In this document: positions 44,433-53,909 of the stretch, piece after piece
Layout of the letters: every line of letters begins with the position of its first letter
How positions within the stretch are numbered: the first letter of the stretch is position 1
Origin: Fluviibacter sp048859965
Lineage (GTDB): Bacteria; Pseudomonadota; Gammaproteobacteria; Burkholderiales; Rhodocyclaceae
Length of the DNA: 59,852 bases
Assembly: GCA_048859965.1 (NCBI GenBank)
Contig: JBLIZO010000049.1
Location: 1 to 59,852, forward strand
Direction of reading: 5' to 3'
The notes under the pieces: generated by a model
The model's database searches: none
Seen by the model: only the letters and a program-made list of their open reading frames with translations
What the model was told of the DNA's origin: nothing
Made by a program: the position numbers and the translations under genes

Positions 44433-45104
44433 ATGACTCAAATCTCCGATCCTTTTACTGACTTCACCCGCTCTCGAGCATCCGATCTTCGACGGATCGC
44501 CAACCAGACTCGCGGTGAACAAACTTTTGGAGATATCTGCAACGAGGCCTGGTTAATCGTCACAGAAATTCATGAGAAGCGAGGAATCACCCCAGACCTG
44601 TATTCAAAAATCGATCAGGACGAGATTCTTGGTTGGCTGTACAACAAAGTCGTTAAATTTGCAGACAAAAGCATCCGCTACGCCTTCAAACTGGATAAAG
44701 ACTGGGATAGCGACGACCCGGGAGCTTTAATGAACGTCCTTGAGCGCTTTCTTGCGGCACCCGAAGAGTCCGATCCATTAATCCAGATGCTGCACGAAGA
44801 ACGCCAGTTTGACCCTTTAAGCCTCGTTGAGCAGAGTTATTCGCAAACTGCCGCGTACATCATCCTGCTACAACGTTTCAACTGGAGCCTACAGCTCCTG
44901 GCTAACCATCTTGAACAGCTCATTGATACAGTTCGCCGGAAAATTCTGGCAAGTAGCATGTTGATGAAAATACAACCTTCCCTCTTCGATGGGACCGCAA
45001 AAATTGCGCTGGATTTTATGCCGTACGTTCGAAAAAAATACCCTCGGGCAACCATCAACAACGTGCATTGTGAGCAACTAACTTGGCAACTTTCTTCTGG
45101 CTGA
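44433..45104 (+). CDS. Unassigned island protein, possibly sigma-factor-like
   Basis: A 223-residue soluble, mostly helical protein that I do not recognise. The arrangement is reminiscent of a minimal sigma factor. A first helical part (FTDFTRSRASDLRRIANQTR to about 90) resembles a region-2 bundle. A later segment (QTAAYIILLQRFNWSLQLLA, then NHLEQLIDTVRRKI) resembles region 4. There is no clear match to promoter-recognition residues, so this is only a hint. It follows fic by 66 bases in the same direction and ends about 95 bases before the tRNA. Confidence 0.7.
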   Translation: MTQISDPFTDFTRSRASDLRRIANQTRGEQTFGDICNEAWLIVTEIHEKRGITPDLYSKIDQDEILGWLYNKVVKFADKSIRYAFKLDKDWDSDDPGALMNVLERFLAAPEESDPLIQMLHEERQFDPLSLVEQSYSQTAAYIILLQRFNWSLQLLANHLEQLIDTVRRKILASSMLMKIQPSLFDGTAKIALDFMPYVRKKYPRATINNVHCEQLTWQLSSG

Positions 45105-45170
45105 GCTCGCAAGTACAGCCTTGGCATTTGCTCCAATGGAACTTCACCCATATCAACGCTGAAACAGAAA

Positions 45171-45191
45171 CGGCCTCCACAAGGGAGGCCG
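45171..45191 (-). terminator. Terminator after tRNA-Met
   Basis: On the minus strand CGGCCTCC and GGAGGCCG form a perfect stem with a five-base loop, followed by a T-rich stretch (TTTCTGTTT). It lies nine bases beyond the tRNA 3' end. Confidence 0.8.
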
Positions 45192-45199
45192 CTGAATAC

Positions 45200-45276
45200 T
45201 GGTGGTGATGGGCAGAATTGAACTGCCGACCTATGGGTTATGAATCCATCGCTCTAACCAACTGAGCTACATCACC
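45200..45276 (-). tRNA. tRNA-Met (anticodon CAU)
   Basis: A 77-base cloverleaf with encoded CCA. Acceptor stem GGTGATG/CATCACC is perfect, D-stem GCTC/GAGC, anticodon loop TTCATAA, T-arm GGCAG-TTCAATT-CTGCC. The anticodon stem ATGGA/CCCAT has an A-C mismatch at its loop end. It lacks both initiator features and the C4-G69/C5-G68 Ile2 determinants, so elongator Met is the best call. Its T-arm carries one copy of the island's 14-bp repeat. Confidence 0.88.
45212..45225. repeat. Right att-like repeat, within tRNA-Met
   Basis: GCAGAATTGAACTG, identical to 40951-40964, spans the T-loop and most of the T-stem, a common crossover site for tRNA-specific integrases. Confidence 0.65.
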
Positions 45277-45392
45277 ACAAGGGGCAAGATTTTAATAGCG
45301 CACCCAGGCTTCGTCAAGCCAAAACCCCGTCCATACGGGGCCAAGTGTATAATTTCCCTTGTTTTTTACCGTTTTACGCCCATATTCCGCGC

Positions 45393-46787
45393 ATGACTCA
45401 AGCTCCCCCCAACCCGAATTCGCCCCAGAACAACGACAACGCAGGCTCGGCACGCCCCAAGAAGGTGTTTATCAAGACCTTTGGCTGTCAGATGAACGAG
45501 TACGACTCGGACAAGATGCTGGACGTGCTCTCCGACAGCGAGGGCATGATCAAGACCGACCGCCCCGAAGATGCCGATGTGATTCTGTTCAACACCTGCT
45601 CGGTGCGTGAAAAAGCGCAGGAGAAGGTGTTCCATGACCTGGGTCGTGTACGCCCGCTGAAAGCGCTGAACCCGAATCTGGTGATCGGCGTGGGTGGTTG
45701 CGTGGCCTCGCAGGAGGGCGGCGAAATCGTGAAGCGCGCACCTTATGTGGACGTGGTATTCGGCCCACAGACGCTGCACCGTCTGCCCAGCCTGATTGCC
45801 GAGCGCCGTAACACGGGTAAGGCAGCGGTGGATATTTCCTTCCCGGAGATCGAAAAGTTCGACGCCATGCCGCCCGCCCGCACCGAAGGCGCCAGCGCGT
45901 TTGTGTCGATCATGGAGGGTTGCTCCAAGTACTGCAGCTTCTGTATCGTGCCTTATACCCGCGGCGAGGAAGTATCCCGCCCGTTTGCCGATATTCTGGT
46001 GGAGGTCGCCGAATTGGCGGCACAGGGCGTCAAAGAAGTGACGCTGCTGGGCCAGAATGTGAACGCCTATCGCGGCGAGATGGGTGAGGACGGCATGGTT
46101 GCCGACCTGGCCGATTTGATCGAAACCATTGCCGAGATGCCGGAGATCGAGCGTATCCGTTATACAACCTCGCACCCGCGCGAGATGACGCAGAAGCTGA
46201 TTGATATGTACGCCCGTGTGCCGAAGCTGGTGTCGCACCTGCATCTGCCAGTGCAGGCGGGCTCGGATCGCACGCTGATGGCCATGAAGCGCGGCTATAC
46301 GGCGCTCGAATACAAGTCGGTGATCCGCAAGTTGCGCGCAGCACGGCCGGATCTGTCGCTGTCATCGGATTTCATCGTCGGCTTTCCCGGTGAGACAGCC
46401 GAGGACTTTGAGAAGACCATGAAGCTGATCGACGAGATCGGTTTTGATAACTCGTTCAGCTTCGTCTACAGCAGCCGTCCGGGCACACCGGCCGCCGAAC
46501 TCTGTGACGATACGCCGCACGAACTGAAGATTGAACGCCTGATGCGTCTGCAGGCGCGTATCGAAGAACAGGCCCAGGCGATCAGCCAGCGCATGGTAGG
46601 CACGGTACAGCGCGTACTGGTGGAAAGCCTGTCCCGAAAAGACGCCAACGAGCTCGCTGGTCGTACCGACAACAACCGGATCGTGAATTTTGTGGGGAAC
46701 CCCCGCTTGATTCACCAGTTTGTGGACGTACATATCGTGGGGTCGCTGCCGCACTCCCTGCGCGGCGAAATCGTCGTCAAAGACTAA
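45393..46787 (+). CDS. miaB: tRNA-2-methylthio-N6-isopentenyladenosine synthase MiaB
   Basis: A radical-SAM methylthiotransferase that adds the methylthio group to i6A37 of tRNA. The 464 residues have the N-terminal UPF0004 domain with three cluster cysteines (TFGCQMN, NTCSVREKA, GGCVA), the radical-SAM CSKYCSFC near residue 177, and a C-terminal TRAM domain. A longer open frame upstream adds 16 residues without a better ribosome-binding site; the ATG given is the family start. It heads the conserved miaB-phoH-ybeY-corC-lnt series. Confidence 0.96.
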   Translation: MTQAPPNPNSPQNNDNAGSARPKKVFIKTFGCQMNEYDSDKMLDVLSDSEGMIKTDRPEDADVILFNTCSVREKAQEKVFHDLGRVRPLKALNPNLVIGVGGCVASQEGGEIVKRAPYVDVVFGPQTLHRLPSLIAERRNTGKAAVDISFPEIEKFDAMPPARTEGASAFVSIMEGCSKYCSFCIVPYTRGEEVSRPFADILVEVAELAAQGVKEVTLLGQNVNAYRGEMGEDGMVADLADLIETIAEMPEIERIRYTTSHPREMTQKLIDMYARVPKLVSHLHLPVQAGSDRTLMAMKRGYTALEYKSVIRKLRAARPDLSLSSDFIVGFPGETAEDFEKTMKLIDEIGFDNSFSFVYSSRPGTPAAELCDDTPHELKIERLMRLQARIEEQAQAISQRMVGTVQRVLVESLSRKDANELAGRTDNNRIVNFVGNPRLIHQFVDVHIVGSLPHSLRGEIVVKD

Positions 46788-46806
46788 CGCGCCAAGGAAC
46801 GCCCCT

Positions 46807-47817
46807 ATGAGTACACGCACGCTGGAGTTTTCGCTGGATCCGGTAGATAACCACCAACTGGCGAGCCTGTGCGGCCCACTGGATGAAAACCTGCACCAGA
46901 TTGAGCAATGTTTCGATGTCACGCTGGCACGCCGCAGTGCGCACTTCAAGATTCAGGGCACGGGCATATCCCGCGAACGCGCCGCCAGGGCACTACGCTT
47001 TTTCTACGAATTAGCCGGTAGCAACAGAGCGCCGCTCAGCGTAGACGATATCCAGCTCGGTCTGATCGAACTGCGCCAGGACCCAAAGCATATGGCAAAG
47101 CCGGGGCCGGCTCGCGACGATGCTGACCTCGGGGTAGGCGACTGCCCGGTGCTGCTGACCAAACGCGCCGATCTGCATGGCCGCACACCGCGGCAGGTGG
47201 AATACCTCAAAAACATTCAGGCGCACGATATTACGTTTGGCATTGGCCCAGCCGGTACTGGCAAGACGTTTCTAGCGGTAGCTTGTGCGGTAGACGCCTT
47301 CGAGCGCGAACATGTGCAGCGCATTATTCTCACACGCCCGGCGGTCGAAGCCGGTGAACGCCTGGGGTTTCTACCCGGCGATTTATCGCAGAAGGTAGAC
47401 CCCTATCTGCGCCCGCTCTATGATGCGCTGTACGACCTGATGGGTTTTGAAAAAGTCACCAAGCTGTTCGAGAAAGGTGTACTGGAGGTGGCGCCGCTCG
47501 CCTTCATGCGCGGACGCACGCTGAATAATGCCTTCATTATTCTGGACGAAGCGCAGAATACCTCGCCGGAGCAGATGAAAATGTTTCTGACACGCATCGG
47601 CATCGGCGCCAAGGCCGTGATTACGGGCGACCCGTCGCAGGTAGATCTGCCGCGAGGCCAGAAGAGCGGTCTTGTCGAGGCGACGCGCATTCTGCGCGAT
47701 GTACGCGGCATCGGCGTTACGTATTTCGGCAAGGAAGACGTCGTACGTCACCCGCTGGTAGCCCGCATCGTGGCCGCTTATGAAGCGCACCAGGCGCAAA
47801 CGCCGCATAATTCATAA
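46807..47817 (+). CDS. ybeZ: PhoH-like ATPase
   Basis: A 336-residue PhoH family P-loop ATPase with Walker A GPAGTGKT (about residues 147-154) and Walker B FIILDEAQN. It is often associated with YbeY in ribosome or RNA quality control. AAGGAA precedes the ATG. The name is historical, and no PHO box was found here. It is followed after 20 bases by ybeY. An N-terminal segment (about 1-110) before the ATPase core matches the YbeZ form. Confidence 0.94.
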   Translation: MSTRTLEFSLDPVDNHQLASLCGPLDENLHQIEQCFDVTLARRSAHFKIQGTGISRERAARALRFFYELAGSNRAPLSVDDIQLGLIELRQDPKHMAKPGPARDDADLGVGDCPVLLTKRADLHGRTPRQVEYLKNIQAHDITFGIGPAGTGKTFLAVACAVDAFEREHVQRIILTRPAVEAGERLGFLPGDLSQKVDPYLRPLYDALYDLMGFEKVTKLFEKGVLEVAPLAFMRGRTLNNAFIILDEAQNTSPEQMKMFLTRIGIGAKAVITGDPSQVDLPRGQKSGLVEATRILRDVRGIGVTYFGKEDVVRHPLVARIVAAYEAHQAQTPHNS

Positions 47818-47837
47818 ATAACCGGTAAGCTAGCGGA

Positions 47838-48299
47838 ATGAATCCCAACGAACCCAAGCGCGCCAAGCGCCTCGATCTGACGGTACAACTGGTCTGCGCC
47901 GATGAACTGCGCAATCAGATTCCGGATCGAAAGCTGCTGCGCAAATGGGCGAAGGCCGTGTATAGCGATGCCGCCACGATCACGATGCGCTTCGTTGACG
48001 ACGACGAAAGTCAGCACTTGAACGACACCTACCGCAGCAAAAACAAGCCGACCAATGTGCTGTCGTTTCCGTATGAAGACGAACCACTGATGGGCGACAT
48101 CGTGTTCTGCCCCAGCGTGATTTACCGGGAAGCCCAGGAACAAGGTAAAAGCGTGACGGCGCATATGGCGCATCTGGTCGTGCACGGCATGCTGCACCTG
48201 ATAGGTTACGACCACCTCAACGACCGCGATGCCAAAGAGATGGAGTCGCTGGAAACCAACATTTTGGCCGATCTGGGCTTTGCCAACCCCTACGCATAA
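47838..48299 (+). CDS. ybeY: rRNA maturation endonuclease YbeY
   Basis: A 153-residue metal-dependent endoribonuclease involved in 16S rRNA 3'-end processing and ribosome quality control. The zinc-binding HGMLHLIGYDH lies near residues 116-126 and the conserved basic residue region NKPTNVLSFPYE is present. It is 20 bases after phoH and 7 before corC, in one operon. Confidence 0.95.
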   Translation: MNPNEPKRAKRLDLTVQLVCADELRNQIPDRKLLRKWAKAVYSDAATITMRFVDDDESQHLNDTYRSKNKPTNVLSFPYEDEPLMGDIVFCPSVIYREAQEQGKSVTAHMAHLVVHGMLHLIGYDHLNDRDAKEMESLETNILADLGFANPYA

Positions 48300-48306
48300 G
48301 CGCTGA

Positions 48307-49197
48307 ATGGACCCCTCCCCTACGCCCGCCCGAGCCACACCGGGCACCAAACTGAATCAATTGATCGACCGGTTTTCCGCGCTATTGCTGCGCGAACCGG
48401 ATGATCGCAGCGAGCTGCTGCAATTGCTGCATGGTGCACACGAGCGCAACCTGGTTGATGCCGAAGCGCTGGCGATCATTGAGGGCGCGATTACGGTAGC
48501 GGAAATGACCGTGCGCGACATCATGGTGCCGCGCCAGCAGATGCAAACCCTATTGGCCAACCAACCCCTGGCCCAGACCATCCGCAAGGTGATCGACTCG
48601 GGGCATTCGCGTCTGCCGGTGATGGACGATGGCGACGACGTGCGCGGCATCGTACTGGCTAAGGATCTGCTGCGTTCTATCGGCAACAGCAACTTCCGCC
48701 TGGAAGACTGGCTGCGCCCGGCAATGTTTATACCGGAATCGAAACCGCTGAATGTGCTGCTGCGCGAATTTCGCATTAGTCACACACACATGGCACTGGT
48801 CATCGATGAATTCGGCACCCTGGCCGGGCTGGTCACGATTGAAGATGTGCTCGAAGAGATCGTTGGTGAAATCGAAGATGAGCACGATCAGGCGCAGCTT
48901 GACACCGACATCCAACGTGACGCCAGCGGTCGCTATCGCGTGAAGGCGCAAATGCCGGTCGATTTGTTCAACGACGCCTTCGATTGTGATTTCGACGACC
49001 ACACGGCTCAAACGGTGGGGGGACAGATCGTGAACTATCTGGGTCGCGTACCGCGCCGAAATGAAAGCGTGGAGCTCAACGGCCTGCTGTTTCGCGTCGT
49101 GCGGGCCGATAACCGCCGTCTATATACGCTAATGGTGGAGGATCTGCGCCGGCACCCCGAGAGCAGCAACGTCGGCACAGGAGGCGTCGCCAACTGA
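48307..49197 (+). CDS. ybeX: CorC/HlyC family protein YbeX
   Basis: A 296-residue cytoplasmic protein with two CBS domains (about 65-200; VRDIMVPRQQMQTL and EDVLEEIVGEIEDEHD) and a C-terminal CorC_HlyC domain (about 215-285). Named for cobalt/magnesium efflux, it is now linked to ribosome metabolism in E. coli (YbeX). It has no membrane domain. Its stop overlaps the lnt start (TGATG). Confidence 0.93.
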   Translation: MDPSPTPARATPGTKLNQLIDRFSALLLREPDDRSELLQLLHGAHERNLVDAEALAIIEGAITVAEMTVRDIMVPRQQMQTLLANQPLAQTIRKVIDSGHSRLPVMDDGDDVRGIVLAKDLLRSIGNSNFRLEDWLRPAMFIPESKPLNVLLREFRISHTHMALVIDEFGTLAGLVTIEDVLEEIVGEIEDEHDQAQLDTDIQRDASGRYRVKAQMPVDLFNDAFDCDFDDHTAQTVGGQIVNYLGRVPRRNESVELNGLLFRVVRADNRRLYTLMVEDLRRHPESSNVGTGGVAN

Positions 49198-50768
49198 TGC
49201 GCTGGAAGCCCGATTTCCGACGGATGTCACCCTTGGCTCAGGCTCTGGGTTGGGGCCTGCTCGGCGTGGGCGCTTTTGCGCCCTTCTCGCTTTGGCCATT
49301 GGGCATCTTTTGCTGGACAGGTCTGTATTTGCTGCTCCGTCAACAGGGGGCATTACGCCGGGCTCTTGGCATCGGTCTCATGTTCGGCCTCGGACAGTTT
49401 CTGGGCGGCGTGTCTTGGGTATATGTCAGCATGCACGATATCGGTGGCATGCCGGCGGCACTGGCGTTGCTCGCGACCTTTCTGTTCGCGGCCTATCTGG
49501 CGCTCTTCCCCATGCTGGCAAGCGGCACCTTCCGACTCATGCATGTACGCTCGGCCGGCGAACAGCACACGCACGATGTCACGCGCCAGGTACCGCGCCT
49601 GCTCAGCCCACTGTTGTTCGCCGCAAGCTGGACCCTCTGTGAAGTGCTGCGCGGCTGGCTGTTTACAGGCTTTCCGTGGCTTAGTCTGGGCTACGCGCAA
49701 GCGCCGCCAAGCCCATTGGCGGGGTATGCGCCCATCCTGGGCGTTTACGGGCTCAGCTTCATCGCGACCTGGCTGGCCGGCCTGACGGGCGAACTCTGGA
49801 TCCATATCCGCAATCTGGGGTGGCGCTGGTCAGCGACCCTGACGCCTGCGACGGTCATAATCGCCATACTGATACTGGGCGGCGTCGGGTTGGGCCAAAT
49901 CAGCTGGACCAGGCCGGAAGGCTCACCGATTAAAGTTTCGCTGCTTCAGGGCAACGTGCCGCAATCCATGAAGTGGCAGCCTGAGCAGTACATCCAGACG
50001 CTGCTCACCTATTTCCAACTGGCGCGCAACAACCCAGCAACGCTGATCGTACTGCCGGAAACCGCCATTCCATCATTGCTATCGGAGGCGCCAACCGAGT
50101 TTCTACAGGACCTGCAGCGCATCGGTCAGGAACAACGCGGTAACATCCTGATGGGCGTACCCACCGGCGAAAATGCCGCTGGTCGCAGTTGGTACGCCAA
50201 TAGTGCCGTATCGATGGGTATCGATTCACTACAGCATTACAGCAAATCGCACCTGGTGCCTTTCGGTGAAACGACGCCACCGGGCTTTGCCTGGTTTCTG
50301 AAACTGATCCAGATGCCTCTGCCGGATTTCATCCGCGGCGCAGTCGATCAACCATTGATGCAGCTCAGCCATCAAAGGGTCGCTGTCAACATCTGTTACG
50401 AAGACATTTTCGGGGCCGAGATTGCACAGCGCGCCGATGACGCCACAATGATGGTGAATCTCTCGAACACCGCCTGGTTTGGCGACTCGCTGGCACAACC
50501 TCAACACCTGCAGATCGCCCAGATCCGTGCGCTGGAAAACGGCCGCCCCATGCTGCGCGCAACCAACACCGGCATGACCGCCATCATCGGCCCGCGCGGT
50601 GAACGGCAGGCCGTACTGGCAGCCTTCACCCGCAACGCGCTGGTGGGTAGCGTACAAGGCATGCAGGGTACGACACCGTTTCAGCGCTGGCACAACTGGC
50701 CCATCATCGGTCTTGGGGTGGCACTCCTTATCACAGGGCTGCTGACCCGTGGCCGTCGGCCACTCTGA
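49197..50768 (+). CDS. lnt: Apolipoprotein N-acyltransferase Lnt
   Basis: Integral membrane enzyme adding the third acyl chain to lipoproteins. The 523 residues have several N-terminal membrane helices and the periplasmic nitrilase domain with the catalytic triad: Glu in VLPETAIPS (about 289), Lys in YSKSHLVPFGE (about 350) and Cys in NICYEDIFG (about 399). Two hydrophobic segments end the protein. Translation is coupled to ybeX. Confidence 0.95.
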   Translation: MRWKPDFRRMSPLAQALGWGLLGVGAFAPFSLWPLGIFCWTGLYLLLRQQGALRRALGIGLMFGLGQFLGGVSWVYVSMHDIGGMPAALALLATFLFAAYLALFPMLASGTFRLMHVRSAGEQHTHDVTRQVPRLLSPLLFAASWTLCEVLRGWLFTGFPWLSLGYAQAPPSPLAGYAPILGVYGLSFIATWLAGLTGELWIHIRNLGWRWSATLTPATVIIAILILGGVGLGQISWTRPEGSPIKVSLLQGNVPQSMKWQPEQYIQTLLTYFQLARNNPATLIVLPETAIPSLLSEAPTEFLQDLQRIGQEQRGNILMGVPTGENAAGRSWYANSAVSMGIDSLQHYSKSHLVPFGETTPPGFAWFLKLIQMPLPDFIRGAVDQPLMQLSHQRVAVNICYEDIFGAEIAQRADDATMMVNLSNTAWFGDSLAQPQHLQIAQIRALENGRPMLRATNTGMTAIIGPRGERQAVLAAFTRNALVGSVQGMQGTTPFQRWHNWPIIGLGVALLITGLLTRGRRPL

Positions 50769-50882
50769 ACCCCAACCGAAACCGGCGATTCTGCTGCTCT
50801 CTGCGCAAAAAACCCGTAAAATCAGGGGTTCTGGTTTAAACCGGGTGCAATTAGTACGCCCACTCATGCTTCGGATAACAAC

Positions 50883-51788
50883 ATGCTGACCTTTCAGGAC
50901 GTCATTCTGCGTCTGCAGGAATTCTGGAACCGCCACGGCTGCGTACTGCTGCAGCCTTACGACATTGAAGTCGGTGCCGGCACCTTTCATACCGCGACCT
51001 TCCTCCGCGCGATTGGCCCGGAACCCTGGAACGCCGCCTACGTGCAACCATCGCGCCGCCCGAAAGACGGTCGTTATGGCGAGAACCCGAACCGTCTGCA
51101 GCACTATTACCAATACCAGGTCGTGCTCAAGCCCTCACCCGCCAATATCATGGATCTGTACATCGATTCGCTGCGCGCACTGGGCATCAACACCGAAGAA
51201 CATGACATCCGTTTTGTCGAGGATGACTGGGAATCACCAACGCTGGGCGCCTGGGGTCTGGGCTGGGAAGTCTGGCTGGACGGCATGGAAGTGACGCAGT
51301 TCACCTACTTCCAGGAAGTCGGCTCGCTGACCTGCAAACCGGTGCTGGGTGAAATCACTTACGGCCTGGAACGCCTGGCCATGTATCTGCAAGGCGTAGA
51401 AAACGTATACGACCTCGTCTGGGCAAAGAATGGCGACAAGGTCGTTACATATGGCGATGTCTTCCATCAGAATGAAGTGGAGCAATCGACCTATAACTTT
51501 GAACACGCCCAGGTAGAGATGCTGTTCCGCCACTTTTCGGATCACGAAGCCGAAGCCAAGCGGCTGATGGAGATTGGTCTGCCACTGCCGGCGTTCGAGC
51601 AGGTGATGAAGTGTTCACACAATTTCAACATGCTGGATGCCCGCGGCGCCATTTCGGTGACTGAACGCGCTGCCTATATCGGTCGTGTGCGCGCTCTGGC
51701 CCGCCAGGTAGCACAGGCCTACTACGACAGCCGAGAAACACTGGGCTTCCCGATGTGCGATGCCGCTGCCGAGAAGGAGGTCGCATAA
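50883..51788 (+). CDS. glyQ: Glycyl-tRNA synthetase alpha subunit
   Basis: Catalytic subunit of the bacterial (alphabeta)2 glycyl-tRNA synthetase. The 301 residues start MLTFQDVILRLQEFWNRHGC and contain QPSRRPKDGRYGENPNRLQHY and the class II motifs near EVWLDGMEV. The gene follows a 114-base gap after lnt with a perfect palindrome GGTTTAAACC at 50833-50842 and no T-box. It abuts glyS. Confidence 0.97.
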   Translation: MLTFQDVILRLQEFWNRHGCVLLQPYDIEVGAGTFHTATFLRAIGPEPWNAAYVQPSRRPKDGRYGENPNRLQHYYQYQVVLKPSPANIMDLYIDSLRALGINTEEHDIRFVEDDWESPTLGAWGLGWEVWLDGMEVTQFTYFQEVGSLTCKPVLGEITYGLERLAMYLQGVENVYDLVWAKNGDKVVTYGDVFHQNEVEQSTYNFEHAQVEMLFRHFSDHEAEAKRLMEIGLPLPAFEQVMKCSHNFNMLDARGAISVTERAAYIGRVRALARQVAQAYYDSRETLGFPMCDAAAEKEVA

Positions 51789-53888
51789 ATGAGCCAGATC
51801 AACACTGCCTCGCTGCTCGTTGAGCTGCTGACTGAAGAGCTACCGCCAAAGGCCTTGGCCCGCTTCGGCGAAGTATTCTCCGCCGGCGTATTTTCCGGTC
51901 TGGTGCAGAAGAAGCTGGTCGCCGATAACGTGGCCTACCAATGGTATGCAACGCCGCGCCGTCTGGCGGTGCTGATTCCACACGTCATTTCGGTGGCGCC
52001 AGATCAGGAAGTCGAAGAAAAGCTGATGCCGGTGAGCGTGGCGCTCGGCCCCGACGGGAACCCGTCGCCCGCACTGCTCAAGAAACTGGAAGCCAAAGGC
52101 ATCGCCGCCAGCGAACTACCGAAGTTCATGAAGCGCATGGACGGCAAATCGGAAACCTTCTTCTACACGATGCAGGTCGCGGGCGCGAAGCTTGATGACG
52201 TGCTGAGCGGCGTTGTCGCCGACGCGTTGAAGAAACTACCAATCCCGAAGGTCATGCGCTGGGGCGATTCGGATGTACAGTTCGTACGTCCGGTGCACGG
52301 TCTGATTCAATTGCACGGCGAACGGCTGGTGCCGGGCGAAGTGCTTGGCCTGCAGTCACGCCAGCAAACGCTGGGCCACCGCTTCCTGTCGCACGGGCTG
52401 ATTACCATCCCGAACGCCGAGGCTTATGCAAGCACGCTGCGCGACGAAGGCAAGGTCGTAGCCGATTACTCGGAGCGTCGCGGCACCATTGGCGCCCACC
52501 TGGCGGCCAAGGCCCAGTCGCTGGGCGCCCAGATCAACCAAGCCGAAGGCCTGCTCGACGAAGTAACAGCACTGGTCGAATGGCCGGTGATCTACGTCGG
52601 CGAATTCGAACCCGAATTTCTCGAAGTACCGCAGGAGTGCCTGATTCTGACCATGCAGCAGAACCAGAAATATTTCCCGCTGCTGGACACCAACGGCAAA
52701 CTACGCAACCAATTCCTGATTGTCTCGAATATGCAGGTCGCCGACCCGAAGCACATCATCGGCGGTAACCAGCGCGTGGTACGCCCACGTCTGTCGGACG
52801 CCCGCTTCTTCTTCACACAGGACCGCAAGGAGCCACTGGCCTCACGTATCGCCAAGCTGGGCAACGTGGTCTACCACAACAAACTGGGCACCCAACTGGA
52901 CCGTCTGCTGCGTGTACAGAACCTGGCGACGCAAATCGGTCACGCCATTGGTGCTGACACCACGCACGTCGCCCGCGCGGCCGAACTGGCCAAGGCCGAT
53001 CTCGTCACCGACATGGTCGGCGAGTTCCCGGAACTGCAGGGCATCATGGGTCGTTACTACGCCCAGCATGACGGCGAAGCCGCCGACGTGGCTGAGGCCA
53101 TCGCCGACCACTATCGTCCGCGTTTTGCCGGCGATGAGTTGCCGTCGGGGAATGTGGGCTGCGCTGTGGCGCTGGCCGACAAGTTGGATACCCTGGTGGC
53201 TTTCTTTGGCATCGGCGAAAAACCGACCGGTGACCGTGACCCCTTCGGTCTACGCCGTGCCGCGCTTGGCGTACTACGTCTTCTGATGGAGCGCCAGCTA
53301 CCGCTGGAACTACCGCAGCTGATTCAATGGTCAAGCGCGACGTTCCCGGCCGGCACACTGCAAACGGGTTTCGAACCGGCGTTGCTCGCTTTCATCACCG
53401 ACCGTCTGCGTAACCTGCTCAAGGATCAGGGTGAGCCGCAGGATGTCGTGGAAGCCGTGCTCGGCATCCATCCCGCGCGCATTGACCGTGTCCCGGCCCG
53501 TCTGGCTGCTGTGCGCGAATTCTCGACGCAGCCGGATGCACTGGCACTGGCTGCCGCCAACAAACGGATCGGCAATCTGCTCAAAAAGGTGGATGACCTT
53601 GCCGCGCTGGGCTCGCCCGTCGGCAGCCTGATGACAGAAAACGCCGAGAAGGCGCTTTTCGACAAAGTCACCGCCTTGGCACCCACCGTCAGCGATGCCG
53701 TCCGTAGCGAGGCCTATACCGATGCACTGATGGCGCTTGCCGAAGTACGCGCCAGCGTGGACGCCTTCTTTGAAAGCGTGATGGTCATGGCGGAAGACCC
53801 GAAGGTTCGCCAGAATCGTCTGGCGCTGCTGAAGACTCTGTCAGACCAGATGAATGCCGTGGCGGACATCGCACGTCTGGCCGTGTGA
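51789..53888 (+). CDS. glyS: Glycyl-tRNA synthetase beta subunit
   Basis: The 699-residue tRNA-binding beta subunit, with B3/B4-like, HD and anticodon-binding domains. Family landmarks include LLVELLTEELPPKAL at the start, TPRRLAVLI, and DPFGLRRAALGVLRLL in the second half. It starts at the base after the glyQ stop, and a GGAGG within the last codons of glyQ serves as ribosome-binding site. Normal length. Confidence 0.97.
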   Translation: MSQINTASLLVELLTEELPPKALARFGEVFSAGVFSGLVQKKLVADNVAYQWYATPRRLAVLIPHVISVAPDQEVEEKLMPVSVALGPDGNPSPALLKKLEAKGIAASELPKFMKRMDGKSETFFYTMQVAGAKLDDVLSGVVADALKKLPIPKVMRWGDSDVQFVRPVHGLIQLHGERLVPGEVLGLQSRQQTLGHRFLSHGLITIPNAEAYASTLRDEGKVVADYSERRGTIGAHLAAKAQSLGAQINQAEGLLDEVTALVEWPVIYVGEFEPEFLEVPQECLILTMQQNQKYFPLLDTNGKLRNQFLIVSNMQVADPKHIIGGNQRVVRPRLSDARFFFTQDRKEPLASRIAKLGNVVYHNKLGTQLDRLLRVQNLATQIGHAIGADTTHVARAAELAKADLVTDMVGEFPELQGIMGRYYAQHDGEAADVAEAIADHYRPRFAGDELPSGNVGCAVALADKLDTLVAFFGIGEKPTGDRDPFGLRRAALGVLRLLMERQLPLELPQLIQWSSATFPAGTLQTGFEPALLAFITDRLRNLLKDQGEPQDVVEAVLGIHPARIDRVPARLAAVREFSTQPDALALAAANKRIGNLLKKVDDLAALGSPVGSLMTENAEKALFDKVTALAPTVSDAVRSEAYTDALMALAEVRASVDAFFESVMVMAEDPKVRQNRLALLKTLSDQMNAVADIARLAV

Positions 53889-53909
53889 TTACCCTGGAGC
53901 CGGATCGTC

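Larger units (their letters stand above)
40951..45225. mobile_element. tRNA-Met-linked accessory island, no integrase
   Basis: A 4.3-kb segment bounded by 14-bp direct repeats, one copy lying in the T-arm of tRNA-Met. The tRNA 3' end points into the segment, the orientation of tRNA-targeted integrative elements. The cargo is hipB-hipA, a Fic protein and an unassigned protein. Base composition is visibly AT-richer than the flanks. No integrase, excisionase or replication gene is present, so it would be a remnant or an element mobilised in trans. Confidence 0.6.

Noticed and set aside
50769..50882. T-box leader before glyQ
   Set aside because: The spacer is too short and lacks a T-box consensus; only a GGTTTAAACC palindrome is present, and proteobacterial glyQS do not normally use T-boxes.
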